Of a DNA stretch of 64,000 nucleotides, positions 45,627-54,923 are shown in pieces. The translations under genes and the position numbers were made by a program. Numbering within the stretch: position 1 is the first letter of the stretch; every line of letters starts with the position of its first letter. A model generated the notes under the pieces. That model saw nothing but the letters and a program-made list of their open reading frames with translations. It was not told where the DNA came from and searched no databases. Origin of the DNA: DATFVA01 sp963743325 (GTDB lineage Bacteria > Bacteroidota > Ignavibacteria > Ignavibacteriales > Ignavibacteriaceae); the NCBI GenBank assembly GCA_963743325.1, contig CAVUOZ010000008.1, positions 372,001-436,000 of the forward strand, written 5' to 3'.

Positions 45627-46113
45627 AAATGAATCGTCAACGAATAAAGATTACAATAAAGATTTTTTACTGACCAATCGGAAAATCTTTGGAATAACCC
45701 AATCTGGAAACATCCTATGCAGCATAGACTCGAGGGAATGGATAAACGGACACGCCGTTTATGATAATGCGTGGGGTAAAAATGGATGATAATATTACCG
45801 ACAAGAAGGGGGCAATTACTTAAGAAGCCTTAGAAAGCATCGTGAGGATATCGACTCTGAGAAAGTAGAAAAGTCATAACGTCGTCAAGTTTATAAAACA
45901 ATGGTAAAAACGAAGTACTAGGATAAGAATTATCAAGGAAGATATGATTACAAAGAGCGAGACGCCATTTGGAACACTAATAACGATAGTAGAATTATTG
46001 AGAAATACCAATCAGACACGCATGATTCGTTGAATGGGAAAAACGAACTTGGAAAGGGACTTGGAACACTCACGGAACACTCACGGAACAAAAATAATAA
46101 AGAAATAAAGTAG
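45627..46113. other. Decayed coding sequence within the element
   Basis: No intact ORF above 60 codons. Short stretches in different frames read as protein (for example ITQSGNILCSIDSREWING near 45690-45750 from a TTG-started frame). An 11-bp unit GGAACACTCAC is tandemly repeated at 46063-46084, which probably lay in a replication-type gene. The decay pattern is many small frameshifts. Confidence 0.55.
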
Positions 46114-46454
46114 ATAATAATAGATAATCATGGCAGCCTTGCTGCAGCTTTAGACAAAAAAGAATCTTTTGAATCCATTATATTAAATAAATTTTTCGAA
46201 GTTTATGAAATCTACAGACCTAATGACACACACCCAGATATAACTGCAAAGCAAAGAGAAAAGATTTTTGAAATAATAAAAGACAACGAATACTTGGATT
46301 TGGAAACGTGGCTTAAAGCGATTGTGAGATATTTACAGACGCCAATTGCAATAAACGATTGAATCCAAACGCAAACCATTTCTTTACAGAAGGAATAATT
46401 GAGAACAGGTTACATGAAATTCAACGGGAATTACAAAGAAGGAAAATGAAATGA
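46114..46454 (+). pseudogene. C-terminal remnant of an element replication-type gene
   Basis: Open from 46114 with no start codon of its own: SFESIILNKFFEVYEIYRPN, DITAKQREKIFEIIKDNEYL and WLKAIVRYLQ lead to a stop near 46362. A shift then gives NHFFTEGIIENRLHEIQREL and a stop at 46452-46454, which overlaps the next gene's start as ATGA. The composition recalls phage replication-initiation protein C-termini; the family is not certain. Confidence 0.6.
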
Positions 46455-46834
46455 AGTCAATTAAAAATAAAGACAATAGAAAAACAATCACTGGCAGACC
46501 TAAAATAGAATTCACCGAAAATCAGTGGAAAGAATTCGAGCAACTTTGCGCTTTCCAATGTACTAAACTCGAAATCTGTGAGTGGTTTGGAATTACTGAT
46601 AAGACGATAGATAGGCTTCTGAAAGAAAAATTCAACGAGAGTTTTTCCGTAGTTTTTCCTAAAAAAAGGATTAAGGGAATAATCTCTTTAAGACGTTTAC
46701 AATTTCAACTTGCAGAACGTAATCCCGCAATGGCTATATTTCTCGGTAAGAATTATTTAGGTCAAAAGGACAAACAGGAAATTGACCAGAACAATCACAC
46801 GCAGATTATTTTTATTGACGATGTGAGGGAATAA
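46451..46834 (+). CDS. HTH protein resembling a phage terminase small subunit
   Basis: 127 residues. A helix-turn-helix segment (QLCAFQCTKLEICEWFGITD, TIDRLLKEK) is followed by a region LAERNPAMAIFLGKNYLGQK that I associate with small terminase-like proteins of phages and satellites. An acidic C terminus (IIFIDDVRE) ends the protein. It is intact, unlike its neighbours. Coupled to the upstream remnant by an ATGA overlap. No large terminase is present, so packaging by this element is not possible on its own. Confidence 0.65.
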   Translation: MKSIKNKDNRKTITGRPKIEFTENQWKEFEQLCAFQCTKLEICEWFGITDKTIDRLLKEKFNESFSVVFPKKRIKGIISLRRLQFQLAERNPAMAIFLGKNYLGQKDKQEIDQNNHTQIIFIDDVRE

Positions 46835-46855
46835 CGTATATGCTTTAAGAGAAAA

Positions 46856-47145
46856 TTACTTCTCCCAGATTTTTATGGGGAAATATCCAGATTGTGTTAC
46901 CCTACCACTTGAAGCATCAAAGATTACGCAGAATTTATAAAAGACGATATAATATTTCTTCTCTGTGCCGTTTATAATATTTTTTGATGTAATTGAAATT
47001 TTATTTTCATTAACGACTCTTTTTTGTATAGGAACCGGATCAGGTAAGTGATACAAATGAGATTTTTTAAATACTTCATAATTTCGCCTAGTCGTAATAT
47101 TTCCAAAACGATTCCTATATTCATATCCATCGGAAGATAAATATT
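46856..47145 (-). pseudogene. Truncated unknown ORF on the minus strand
   Basis: The frame is open back to about 47145, where a stop precedes it, but has no ATG: DEYLSSDGYEYRNRFGNITT, then YHLPDPVPIQKRVVNENKIS and FYKFCVIFDASSGRVTQSGY. This looks like the C-terminal part of a protein that lost its start. It opposes the other genes of the decayed element. Family unknown. Confidence 0.45.
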
Positions 47146-47319
47146 CATCCTTATTACACCTCTATTTCCCCAAAGAAGCCTATAAAGAGCTATAAGGCAG
47201 GAAGTTTTCTTTAGTCCCTAAAAACCTGATTTAAGCAATTTCAAATGTAATTACCGTAATAATATCAAAATTTGATTTTGTTAACTTCATATAAAATAAT
47301 GACTTAGGTAGGCTATTTG

Positions 47320-47392
47320 TGCACCCTGCGGGACTCGAACCCGCGACCTGCTGATTAAGAGTCAGATGCTCTACCAACTGAGCTAAGGGTGC
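47320..47392 (-). tRNA. tRNA-Lys (anticodon CTT)
   Basis: The minus strand gives a complete 73-nt tRNA: acceptor arm GCACCCT/AGGGTGC, D arm with TTAGCTCAGTTGGTAGAGC, anticodon loop CTCTTAA (anticodon CTT) and T arm GCGGGTTCGAGTCCCGC, discriminator A. CCA is not encoded. Its last 21 bases plus 4 more form the attachment repeat of the decayed element. Confidence 0.96.
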
Positions 47393-47746
47393 GAGGCAAA
47401 ATTAAGAAAATTTGTAAACCTGTACAATGGAAACCGCATACTATCTGACTTAAAAATTACCCAAACAGAATCAATTTCAGAATCATTCAAATGAAGGACT
47501 AATTGGATGAACCAGCAGGAAAAACAAACAGGACGGTGTAAAAGAAATAACAGGGGTAATAGAAATAATCTACTATATTCCTCATTGCACTTATTATTAT
47601 GCCTTCTGGCTTCAATACAGCTTATTACAGAGAGATTCTTTTAAACTATCAATAACAGGTTACCTTTTGTGGTACTTATCCTTGTCGAGGGTGTATTTCA
47701 ACCCGATTTTATTTTTTCTGGCTTTATAATCAACTACACTAATAAA
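47393..47746. other. Intergenic region
   Basis: No gene, strong hairpin or repeat recognised. It should contain the promoter of the tRNA-Lys gene near 47400-47440 on the minus strand. Confidence 0.4.
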
Positions 47747-47764
47747 AAGGGGCCGAAGCCCCTT
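47747..47764 (-). terminator. TTCG-loop terminator
   Basis: On the minus strand AAGGGGC-TTCG-GCCCCTT is followed by T-rich sequence. It starts right at the end of the T9SS gene (stop near 47768). Confidence 0.92.
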
Positions 47765-47767
47765 AAA

Positions 47768-49069
47768 TTACTTAAGCAATAACATCCTTTTAATCTGAAT
47801 AAAATCTCCTGCTTGTATTCTGTAGAAATAAACACCACTTGGCAGTGTCGCTGCATTAAACTCTACCGTATAATTACCCGCTACTTTCTCTTCATTAACC
47901 AGAGTTGCTACTTCTTCTCCCAACAGGTTAAAAAGTTTCAGCATAACTTTACTTACTTCCGGGGTTGAATATTTTATCACAGTAGTTGGATTGAATGGAT
48001 TAGGATAGTTCTGTTCTAATACGTAAGAATTAAATACTTTGAAATCTACTTTTAAAATAACTGAATACACATAACTTCCATCGTAATCAATTTGCTTTAA
48101 TCTGTAGTAATTATTTCCATTCTCAACTGATTGATCCGAGTAGCTATAACTTTTTGGTTCTGTTGTAGAACCGAAACCAGAGACAAAACCAATTTTATTA
48201 AAATTAATATTGTCCAAGCTCCTTTCAATCTCAAAACCCTGATTGTTTGTTTCCGTTGCTGTCTGCCATTTCAGAATAACCACACCATTAATAGCTTCCG
48301 TTGTGAACGAAGCAAGTTCTACAGGTATAGTACCCCAGGATATTAAAACATACCCGCCGATTCCGGTTCCGGGTATTCCACCATTTCCATTTCCACCACC
48401 ACCTCCGCCACCATAATTTTCGCCGTTGCCAGCAGGATTAGTTATATTACAATTCACATCAGTAAATCCTGCACCTTTTCCTCCCGCACCTCCGGGTGTA
48501 CCACCACTCAACCCGCCTTCGCCTCCGGGTGTTTGACAATTTCCAGTCCACGTAATTGTATTACCTCCATTAAAACCATCGCTCACTGAACCGGCTGCAC
48601 CGCCACCGCCACCGCCAAAATATGTCCAGTATCCACCACCCCCTGTTCCTCCTGTCCTATTTAAAATTGTTCCGTTTGATCCTAGTCCTCCAGCACCGCC
48701 ACCTCCTAAATTAGGATTTGGAACCCAAGTCCCATTTTCTCCCCCTGTTGCTGAAATTAAATTACCTACACTTGTTGTACCGCCCGATGCACCTCCTCCA
48801 GCGGTGCCAACTGTTACAGTATAATCTGATAAAGGAACAACTGTATAAACTCCCGTTGCATAACCACCACCACCACCGCCGCCGCCGCCATTGATACCAC
48901 CGCTGCCACCTGCACCAACAAGTTCAATAGTAATGGATGTAACATTCACTGGCACAGTAAAAGTACCTGATGAAGTAAAAGTTTGGGAACCCGATTGTGA
49001 AAATAATTTGTTACCCAATATAATAGACAACGTTAGGGTAAGAACTAAAATGTATAACTTGTTAAACAT
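47768..49069 (-). CDS. Secreted glycine-rich protein with T9SS sorting domain
   Basis: 433 residues. A signal peptide (LVLTLTLSIILGNKLFSQ) is followed by a strand (SGTFTVPVNVTSITIELVGA) and about 170 residues in which glycine dominates, with runs of up to nine. The pattern G-G-x-G-G-G-G with Y, N and T interspersed recalls glycine-rich adhesin or structural domains. The fibronectin-like module (VELASFTTEAINGVVILKWQ) and the sorting domain (NYPNPFNPTTVIKY; KRMLLLK) follow. It should be a flexible secreted surface protein. Confidence 0.88.
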   Translation of the reverse strand: MFNKLYILVLTLTLSIILGNKLFSQSGSQTFTSSGTFTVPVNVTSITIELVGAGGSGGINGGGGGGGGGYATGVYTVVPLSDYTVTVGTAGGGASGGTTSVGNLISATGGENGTWVPNPNLGGGGAGGLGSNGTILNRTGGTGGGGYWTYFGGGGGGAAGSVSDGFNGGNTITWTGNCQTPGGEGGLSGGTPGGAGGKGAGFTDVNCNITNPAGNGENYGGGGGGGNGNGGIPGTGIGGYVLISWGTIPVELASFTTEAINGVVILKWQTATETNNQGFEIERSLDNINFNKIGFVSGFGSTTEPKSYSYSDQSVENGNNYYRLKQIDYDGSYVYSVILKVDFKVFNSYVLEQNYPNPFNPTTVIKYSTPEVSKVMLKLFNLLGEEVATLVNEEKVAGNYTVEFNAATLPSGVYFYRIQAGDFIQIKRMLLLK

Positions 49070-49402
49070 TGCAACTCCTGTGAAATGGTTGATTAAGATT
49101 ATTTTAGAACGATTTAATAATATGAAATTCTTTTGAGAAAGATCATTAAAAATAATATTAACTCAAAATATTAAAAGAAGGCAAGGAAAATAAAGTTGCT
49201 GATTAGCAAGTAAATATTTGGTGAGAAATTAAGAACCGAATTCAGTTTTTAAAATAATGTTATAATGTTCATATTATTTTACTTTTACTACTACTAGAGT
49301 CATATCTCCCTGCTAAGTTAAGTTATTACATATCAATTAATTATGTATTTTCCAAAACAAGGAAGCAACAACATTTTCTCACAAAATAACTTTTTGTGAA
49401 CA
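49070..49402. other. Intergenic region
   Basis: AT-rich; I see no gene, repeat or terminator-like hairpin. Confidence 0.4.
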
Positions 49403-50701
49403 TCATTTCAACAGAATCATCTTCTTTGTATTTATATAACTTCCTGCTTTTAGCTGATAGAAATAAACTCCGCTTGGCAATTTTTCTGCGTTAAACTCCG
49501 TTTTATAATTTCCTGCTTGTCTGTACTCATTGACAAGGGCTGCAGCTTCTCTTCCCAGAATATCATAAACTTTAAGTGTTACAAACCCCGAAGTTGGAAT
49601 TGAATACTTAATCGTTGTTGAAGGATTGAACGGATTTGGAAAGTTTTGTTGCAGTTCAAATTCATTAATCCTTGGTTGGCTCCCTTCAACAATCGAAATT
49701 GATCTCGAGAACACAGAGTCTGCCCATATTAATAATGATGGAACTAATGTTGAGTTAAAATCATGTCCGAGTAAATGTTCACCATAATTATGAGAAATAC
49801 CCCAAGCATTCAATGTATCACTAAACTGTTTACTAGCTCTGTAATTTCCTGCATAGGGTTCATTTGAACCCACCCGAATATAGATTTTCATAGAATCTGC
49901 TGGTTGATTATTTCCAAGAAAATAATCTCGTGCAAGAGACCTCGGATTATCCAACAACCACTTTGTAAATACTGAATCAACAACCTGACCAGTACCTTCC
50001 TGCAAAGGAAATTGAACATTGTATAATACAGTTGTATCAGGTGAAAAAATACTGGCATTCGCCCATATCCCCCAAGTGTACAGTTGATTAGAGTTCGGAG
50101 GAGAATAAATATGATCAGGATTCTCAATGTTGGCTTGCTCAAACCAATCATAGAAATAATCAAATTCGAGACCTCCACTAAAAGAAGCAAAACCACAGAA
50201 AAGGTTAGGATATGCTAACGCTAATCGGGCACTACCTCCACCACCCATTGAGAAACCACCGATTAACCAATAGAGTCTATCGTGCCGATTAAGTGAATCA
50301 TGCTTTACAGGGTATTCTTGTGAAACCCAGTCAACTAAATCCTGTACTATATAGTCACCATATCTACCATTTGCTTCTGAGTTCCAATATCCACTTGCAG
50401 TGTATATACCACCACTTCCATCTGGAACAACTATAAGCATAGGATTTATTGTACCACTATTTAATAGGTTTGACATCACTGAGTTAAAATAATTGTACTC
50501 AGTCGGCTGATTTCCCCAGCCCGGTAGGAAAATAAATACAGGACAAGGAGATTCAGTTGATATAGACGTAGGTTTATGAACAATAACAGTTCTCGATTGG
50601 TTTAAACTGGGACTATAAAATTGACGTACTTCAGTTGTTACTTGTGCTGAAACAGCTTCAACGATAGTAATAAATGCGACTATTACTAACTTACTTAACA
50701 T
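49403..50701 (-). CDS. Secreted esterase (alpha/beta hydrolase, esterase D/feruloyl-esterase-like) with T9SS sorting domain
   Basis: 432 residues. The signal region is KLVIVAFITIVEAVSAQ. The catalytic domain (about 20-320) has the oxyanion region VFIFLPGWGNQPTEYNYFN, the nucleophile elbow IGGFSMGGGGSARLALAYP (Ser in G-F-S-M-G) and a late His in HLLGHDFNSTL. This pattern matches the putative-esterase family that includes feruloyl and acetyl-xylan esterases. The sorting domain (NFPNPFNPSTTIKY; KKMILLK) follows. It lies 18 bp downstream of the LamG-like gene on the same strand, so both may act on the same polysaccharide. Confidence 0.9.
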   Translation of the reverse strand: MLSKLVIVAFITIVEAVSAQVTTEVRQFYSPSLNQSRTVIVHKPTSISTESPCPVFIFLPGWGNQPTEYNYFNSVMSNLLNSGTINPMLIVVPDGSGGIYTASGYWNSEANGRYGDYIVQDLVDWVSQEYPVKHDSLNRHDRLYWLIGGFSMGGGGSARLALAYPNLFCGFASFSGGLEFDYFYDWFEQANIENPDHIYSPPNSNQLYTWGIWANASIFSPDTTVLYNVQFPLQEGTGQVVDSVFTKWLLDNPRSLARDYFLGNNQPADSMKIYIRVGSNEPYAGNYRASKQFSDTLNAWGISHNYGEHLLGHDFNSTLVPSLLIWADSVFSRSISIVEGSQPRINEFELQQNFPNPFNPSTTIKYSIPTSGFVTLKVYDILGREAAALVNEYRQAGNYKTEFNAEKLPSGVYFYQLKAGSYINTKKMILLK

Positions 50702-50719
50702 TCAAAACTCTCCTTTCAC

Positions 50720-51808
50720 TTATTTTAGAAGAATTAATTTTTTAGTTTCCGTAAACTTTCCTGCCTGCAAAGTGTAGAAGTATATTCCCGATGCAAGGTT
50801 GCCCGCATTGAAATTAACTTCATAACTTCCAGTAGGTTTTTCTTCATTGACTAATGTTTCTATTTCTTTTCCGAGTATGTCGTAAACTTTAATAATTACT
50901 TGAGAAGATTGTGAAACCGAATATTTTATTTTTGTACTCGGATTGAATGGATCAGGATAGTTCTGTGATAATGTAAATTGTTCAGGAATAATTTTTTCCT
51001 GTGGATCTTCAATTCCTGTGGCAATAGATATATTATATTTATCAGCAAGATAATTTTCAACTGCTAATATTTCAGAATTAGTCAGCAGTGTATCATAGAC
51101 AATCGCCTCCGCGAAGTCACACTTCGCCGTAAGCAAGGGAACACCGTCAGCTCCAGCGATTCCTCCACCTGAGCCAGTCGAATCACCCATAGGACCAAAG
51201 AAGGATGGACCAGGTTCGTTAACTGACATTGTTGCATTATTGCCATTCCATCGTAATTTTGTGTTAAATCTCGTTTGAAATACTATACTTATGATCCTCC
51301 ATTCACCATTTGCGGCTATGTTGGGTGCGCTAGCGAACATCCCACCGAGAGAGTTTCCGAACAATATAAGATCTGGAACCCTGTCAAAACCCCCCCATAG
51401 TACAGCGAACCCCTGTATCGGATCTCCGCCGAAAGGACCAAAGGTTATGACATGACTGTTGTGCTCGCCACCACCAGAATAGTTCTTGACAACCATGAAA
51501 AGAGTGAATTGAGACATAGGAGTTGAGCCAGTAAATCCCAACTTATCGTCAAAGCCATCAAACCGTAGTACAGGTTTTTGATTCAATTCACCACCTACAA
51601 ACAACGGCTGACGCACAGTATTAAACTGAATCGCGTCATTTCCCTTTCCGCTCTGGTCGCGCCACCTGCTCGCCGTCCCATTGAGTGTGTCGACGCCCTC
51701 ATCAGCTTTCAGCCACATTTGAAGGTTGGATGTAGGTACTTGCGCCATTGCTGCAAGAGAGAATGTTGCGACCAATAGTAGAACGAGAAAGAATCTAAAG
51801 TTTTTCAT
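50720..51808 (-). CDS. Secreted LamG-like (concanavalin A-type) protein with T9SS sorting domain
   Basis: 362 residues. A signal peptide (FFLVLLLVATFSLAAMAQ) leads into a LamG-like jelly-roll domain: LQMWLKADEGVDTLNGTASR, WRDQSGKGNDAIQF, DGFDDKLGF and, near the end, DFAEAIVYDTLLTNSEI. The sorting domain has NYPDPFNPSTKIKY (PDPF in place of PNPF). It may bind a polysaccharide. It is the first gene of a pair with the esterase. Confidence 0.88.
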   Translation of the reverse strand: MKNFRFFLVLLLVATFSLAAMAQVPTSNLQMWLKADEGVDTLNGTASRWRDQSGKGNDAIQFNTVRQPLFVGGELNQKPVLRFDGFDDKLGFTGSTPMSQFTLFMVVKNYSGGGEHNSHVITFGPFGGDPIQGFAVLWGGFDRVPDLILFGNSLGGMFASAPNIAANGEWRIISIVFQTRFNTKLRWNGNNATMSVNEPGPSFFGPMGDSTGSGGGIAGADGVPLLTAKCDFAEAIVYDTLLTNSEILAVENYLADKYNISIATGIEDPQEKIIPEQFTLSQNYPDPFNPSTKIKYSVSQSSQVIIKVYDILGKEIETLVNEEKPTGSYEVNFNAGNLASGIYFYTLQAGKFTETKKLILLK

Positions 51809-51901
51809 AGAACTCCATTTTACTTAATATAAAATCTTAGTCCACTGAATTTGAACCGGTAACAAGGTTGTCACCAGGTATTGTATAAAATTGTTTGAAA
51901 T

Positions 51902-53369
51902 TTATTTTAGCAGAATCATCTTCTTGGTATCAATAAAAGAGCCTGCCTTCAGTTGATAGAAATAAATTCCGCTGGCCAGATCAGATGCATTAAATGTTAC
52001 CTCATAAATTCCTGCTGGTTTTTCTTCATTGAATAATGTTGCAACTTCATTGCCTAATACATCATAAACTTTTAATGAGACCTGGCCTCTTACCGGCAAC
52101 TGCCAACTGATCTTAGTTGAAGGGTTAAAAGGATTTGGATAGTTGTTTGACAAACTGTAAGAATTTACAGAACTTAAATCTTCATTTACTGCTGTTACAG
52201 GCATATATGTGTATAAATACTTATAATTATTCACCCAGGAAGAACCATCCCAATTTTGCCAGAACATTGCAGTCAGGTTATTGTTCCCATCATATGTTAA
52301 TGAATCCTTAAATGAATTCACCCAGCAGAACCATACCAGGCTTGGCCGAGCGCTTCAGTCAGGTTATTATTTCCATCATATGTGTATAAATCCTTATATG
52401 AATCCATTCACCCAGGCAGAACCATCCCAGTATTGTATGAACGCTTCAGTCAGGTTATTATTTCCATCATATGTGAATGAATCCTTATAATAATTCACCC
52501 AGGCAGAACCATCCCAGGTTTGGTCGAGCTCTTCAGTCAGGTTATTGTTCCCATCATATGTGTATGAATCCTTATAATCATTCACCCAGGCAGAACCACC
52601 CCAGGTTTGGTAGAGATATTCAGTCTGGTTATTGTTTCCATCATATGTGTATGAATCCTTAAATGAATTCACCCAGCGAACCATCCCAGGCTTGGCCGAG
52701 CTCTTCAGTCAGGTTATTATTTCCATCATATGTGTATAAATCCTTAAATGAATTCACCCAGGCAGAACCATCCCAACCTTGTATGAGCTCTTCAGTCACG
52801 TTATTATTTCCATCATATGTGAATGAAATCTTAAAATAATTTACCCAAACAGAACCATCCCAGTATTGTTTGAGCTCTTCAGTCTGGTTATTGATTCCAT
52901 CATATGTGAATGAAATCTTAAAAGAATCAACCCAAGCAGAACCATTCCAGGTTTTAAAAAGCCACTCAGTCCGGTTATTATTTCCATCATATGTGTATGA
53001 ACTCTTAGAAGAATCAACCCAGGCAGAACCATTCCAGGTTTGGTAGATCTCCTCTATTAATAGAAAACCATTATCCAGTAATGTTTTATTAATGGTTGTC
53101 CTAGTATCCTTTGTATTAAATCTTTCTTCTTTAAAAAACTTGCTTTGTGGATTTCTTAATGATGTCTGCCAATTGCTGCTTTTAGATTTCAACAGTAAAG
53201 ATTCTATAGCATTTAATCCTTGTAAACCATATGCACTTAAATTTTGAATTTCCCGAAGTTTTTCAGTAGAAGGTTTCTCTGGTATGACTTCTCTGTGAAT
53301 TCTACCCTGAGGAGATGCTGTTGTTAAGTATAGAACTAACAAAAACAAAATTTGTAATAACTTTTTCAT
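51902..53369 (-). pseudogene. Secreted tandem-repeat protein with T9SS domain, broken by three frameshifts
   Basis: The start at 53369 (signal KLLQILFLLVLYLTTASPQ) leads to repeats of about 29 residues (87 nt), each like SFKDSYTYDGNNNLTEELDQ plus TWDGSAWVN; about ten units can be counted. Near 52670 two bases are missing, near 52400 two are extra, and near 52318 one is missing, so the product is split into three frames (52659-53369, 52394-52684, 51902-52321). The last piece keeps a complete sorting domain (NYPNPFNPSTKISW; KKMILLK). The repeats recall YD/RHS-type beta-strand repeats. It is non-functional as one protein unless the shifts are assembly errors. Confidence 0.8.
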
Positions 53370-53406
53370 AATAACCTCAAATGAAACGATGACACATTAT
53401 CCTCCC

Positions 53407-53560
53407 TTATCGAGAGGCTTTACTAATATTTAATATATAATTTGCAACAGAATTTTTTTCATTAACTAGGGCGGCCGCTGCATTAACCTGCATATCATAT
53501 ACTTTCAATGAGTTCTGACTATTTACCGGCAGCAGATTACTAATGTTTAATAATAATCGA
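53407..53560 (-). pseudogene. Fragment of a T9SS sorting domain
   Basis: The minus strand reads SNLLPVNSQNSLKVYD, ALVNEKNSVANYIL and SKASR-stop. This lines up with the LPV-x-x-Q-x-SLKVYD and VN-E-K positions of the sorting domains nearby, with the NYPNPFNP part missing. It is a leftover of a lost cargo gene, just upstream of the broken repeat gene. Confidence 0.65.
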
Positions 53561-54171
53561 GATAACTTCTAATCATTAGCTGAGCAGGAGATCAAATACG
53601 ATTAATTTGAAACGCAAACACAGAACTTGCAACAAGAACCTGCATCCACGTCTAAAGTGGAAGATTGTGAGGAGTAAAAATTATATCTGTATCTGAAAGT
53701 GCAGATGTATTAATACTTGCTGAATATCAATTTTTCTTGGTTAGGAAGCAATGGTTTGTTTAATAATTGTTTTAGATGTGATTTCTAATACATCAAGGAA
53801 TTACTTGAACGACTTCCAAGAATGGTGAGTATAACATAATTATCGGTTCGGGGAAACAATTGTAAAATTTATTTTTGCAGGATAACCCTAATGTTAGTGT
53901 GAGTCTTATATTTATTGATTCTCATATGAATAATCTGACTAGAGTAATGATAAGAAGAATGAAGTATACAATTTGAACCCCAAACAAAAACCTAATTCTA
54001 AACTGACTTTTATATTTTAGCATATACTACCTAAAATTTATTACCATCGACTCCAACCACTAGTATTTATATAACGCCCATACTGAGACCAATAATATGA
54101 GGCATATAATATCCTTATTCTGTTTTTGAAAATTCTTTTATGTTAATAATATTTAAAGAGCGGTTTTATGA
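53561..54171. other. Intergenic region with decayed sequence
   Basis: No gene was recognised on either strand. It follows the sorting-domain fragment and probably holds the rest of the same lost gene or its promoter; no repeat or hairpin stands out. Confidence 0.4.
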
Positions 54172-54288
54172 TTATTTAAAAAAACTGTCCAATTCTTTTC
54201 TTTCCTTAATTCCTTTAACCATACTTTTAACTGCTCTATAAACTGTGTATAAAATAATTGCACCTATCATTAATTGTATGAAATTCAT
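54172..54288 (-). CDS. Small membrane protein (38 aa)
   Basis: 38 residues: one membrane helix (MNFIQLMIGAIILYTVYRAV) and a basic/acidic tail. Its ATG overlaps the stop codon of the 69-residue gene as ATGA, and GAGGAAA precedes it, so it is very likely translated as the second gene of a coupled pair. Function unknown. Confidence 0.6.
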   Translation of the reverse strand: MNFIQLMIGAIILYTVYRAVKSMVKGIKERKELDSFFK

Positions 54289-54494
54289 AAGTTTCCTCTA
54301 ACTTCAAAGATAAATTTCTTCCTTTCTTTTAATAATCTATTCTGAACTTTCTTTTTAGTTAATCCCCTAATTGGGAGATAATAGGTGGAATGAGTTTTCA
54401 GATCTGTTGCAAGTGCAAATTTTTCTCTCCCTTTAAATTTTTGTATACCATCAAACTTAGCTCCTCCTTCTTCTATTATAGATACTCTAAACAT
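54285..54494 (-). CDS. Small basic protein of unknown function (69 aa)
   Basis: 69 residues, soluble, with a basic C-terminal half (RGLTKKKVQNRLLKERKKFI). The segment FKGREKFALATDLKTHSTYY looks like a compact beta/alpha unit. No family recognised. It is coupled to the small membrane protein that follows it. Confidence 0.6.
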   Translation of the reverse strand: MFRVSIIEEGGAKFDGIQKFKGREKFALATDLKTHSTYYLPIRGLTKKKVQNRLLKERKKFIFEVRGNL

Positions 54495-54515
54495 AGATAG
54501 TCTTTATTTATAAAA

Positions 54516-54923
54516 TTACTGGACCGTGATTGTGGCTGTCATAGACGTATGGATCCGGCAATAATATTTAAATACACCGGCCTGATGGAACGTGAAACTG
54601 AAAGAACCCTGCGGAGCTATATTACCGGAATCAAAAACACCCGAAAGGGACCCCGGAACGCCGCTGGTTACCGTATGTGTAACCGCATCTTTGTTTATCC
54701 ACTTAAGAGTCGTTCCTACCGCAACTGTTCTGGTGCCTGAAGAAAATGACATATTCTGTATGAAAATTTCATTTGTCCCGGGAGTACCATCAGGTGGATT
54801 GGTTGAAGAATCATTTTTACTACAGCCGTTAAAAACCAGGAAAACGAAAACAGATAAAAAAATGATGGATAATGAAAAAAATGACGATTTATTAAGAAAT
54901 TCTGAACGTTGCATAAATGCCAT
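54516..54923 (-). CDS. Cupredoxin (plastocyanin-like) lipoprotein
   Basis: 135 residues. The signal ends in a lipobox (FLVFNGC). The cupredoxin domain (about 50-135) keeps the type-1 copper ligands: His in DAVTHTVTSG, Cys and His in YYCRIHTSM and Met in the same motif. It should carry electrons as a small copper protein anchored at the outer face of the membrane. It lies alone; no oxidase is adjacent. Confidence 0.92.
   Translation of the reverse strand: MAFMQRSEFLNKSSFFSLSIIFLSVFVFLVFNGCSKNDSSTNPPDGTPGTNEIFIQNMSFSSGTRTVAVGTTLKWINKDAVTHTVTSGVPGSLSGVFDSGNIAPQGSFSFTFHQAGVFKYYCRIHTSMTATITVQ

Larger units (their letters stand above)
42895..47341. mobile_element. Decayed integrative element in the 3' end of tRNA-Lys(CTT)
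   Basis: A 25-bp sequence at 42895-42919 matches 47317-47341, the 3' end of the tRNA-Lys gene, at 23 of 25 positions, in the same orientation; this is the pattern of attL/attR after tyrosine-integrase insertion. Between them lie a broken integrase gene at the distal end, a broken helix-turn-helix gene, several tiny ORFs, a replication-gene-like remnant and a terminase-small-subunit-like gene. Almost every gene of size is frameshifted. The content fits a prophage or phage satellite remnant, now about 4.4 kb. Confidence 0.75.

Noticed and set aside
48390..48910. Long open frames and GC-rich tracts opposite the glycine-rich gene
   Set aside because: They follow from the glycine codons of the gene on the minus strand; no start, ribosome site or product fits.
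52281..52700. Plus-strand open frames with Met-Asn-Pro-Tyr repeats
   Set aside because: They are the complement of the 87-nt repeats of the broken secreted repeat gene, whose signal peptide and sorting domain show the coding strand.
52250..53050. Regular repeats that might suggest a CRISPR array
   Set aside because: The repeats are 87 nt, contiguous, and encode a protein pattern; there are no unique spacers and no cas genes.
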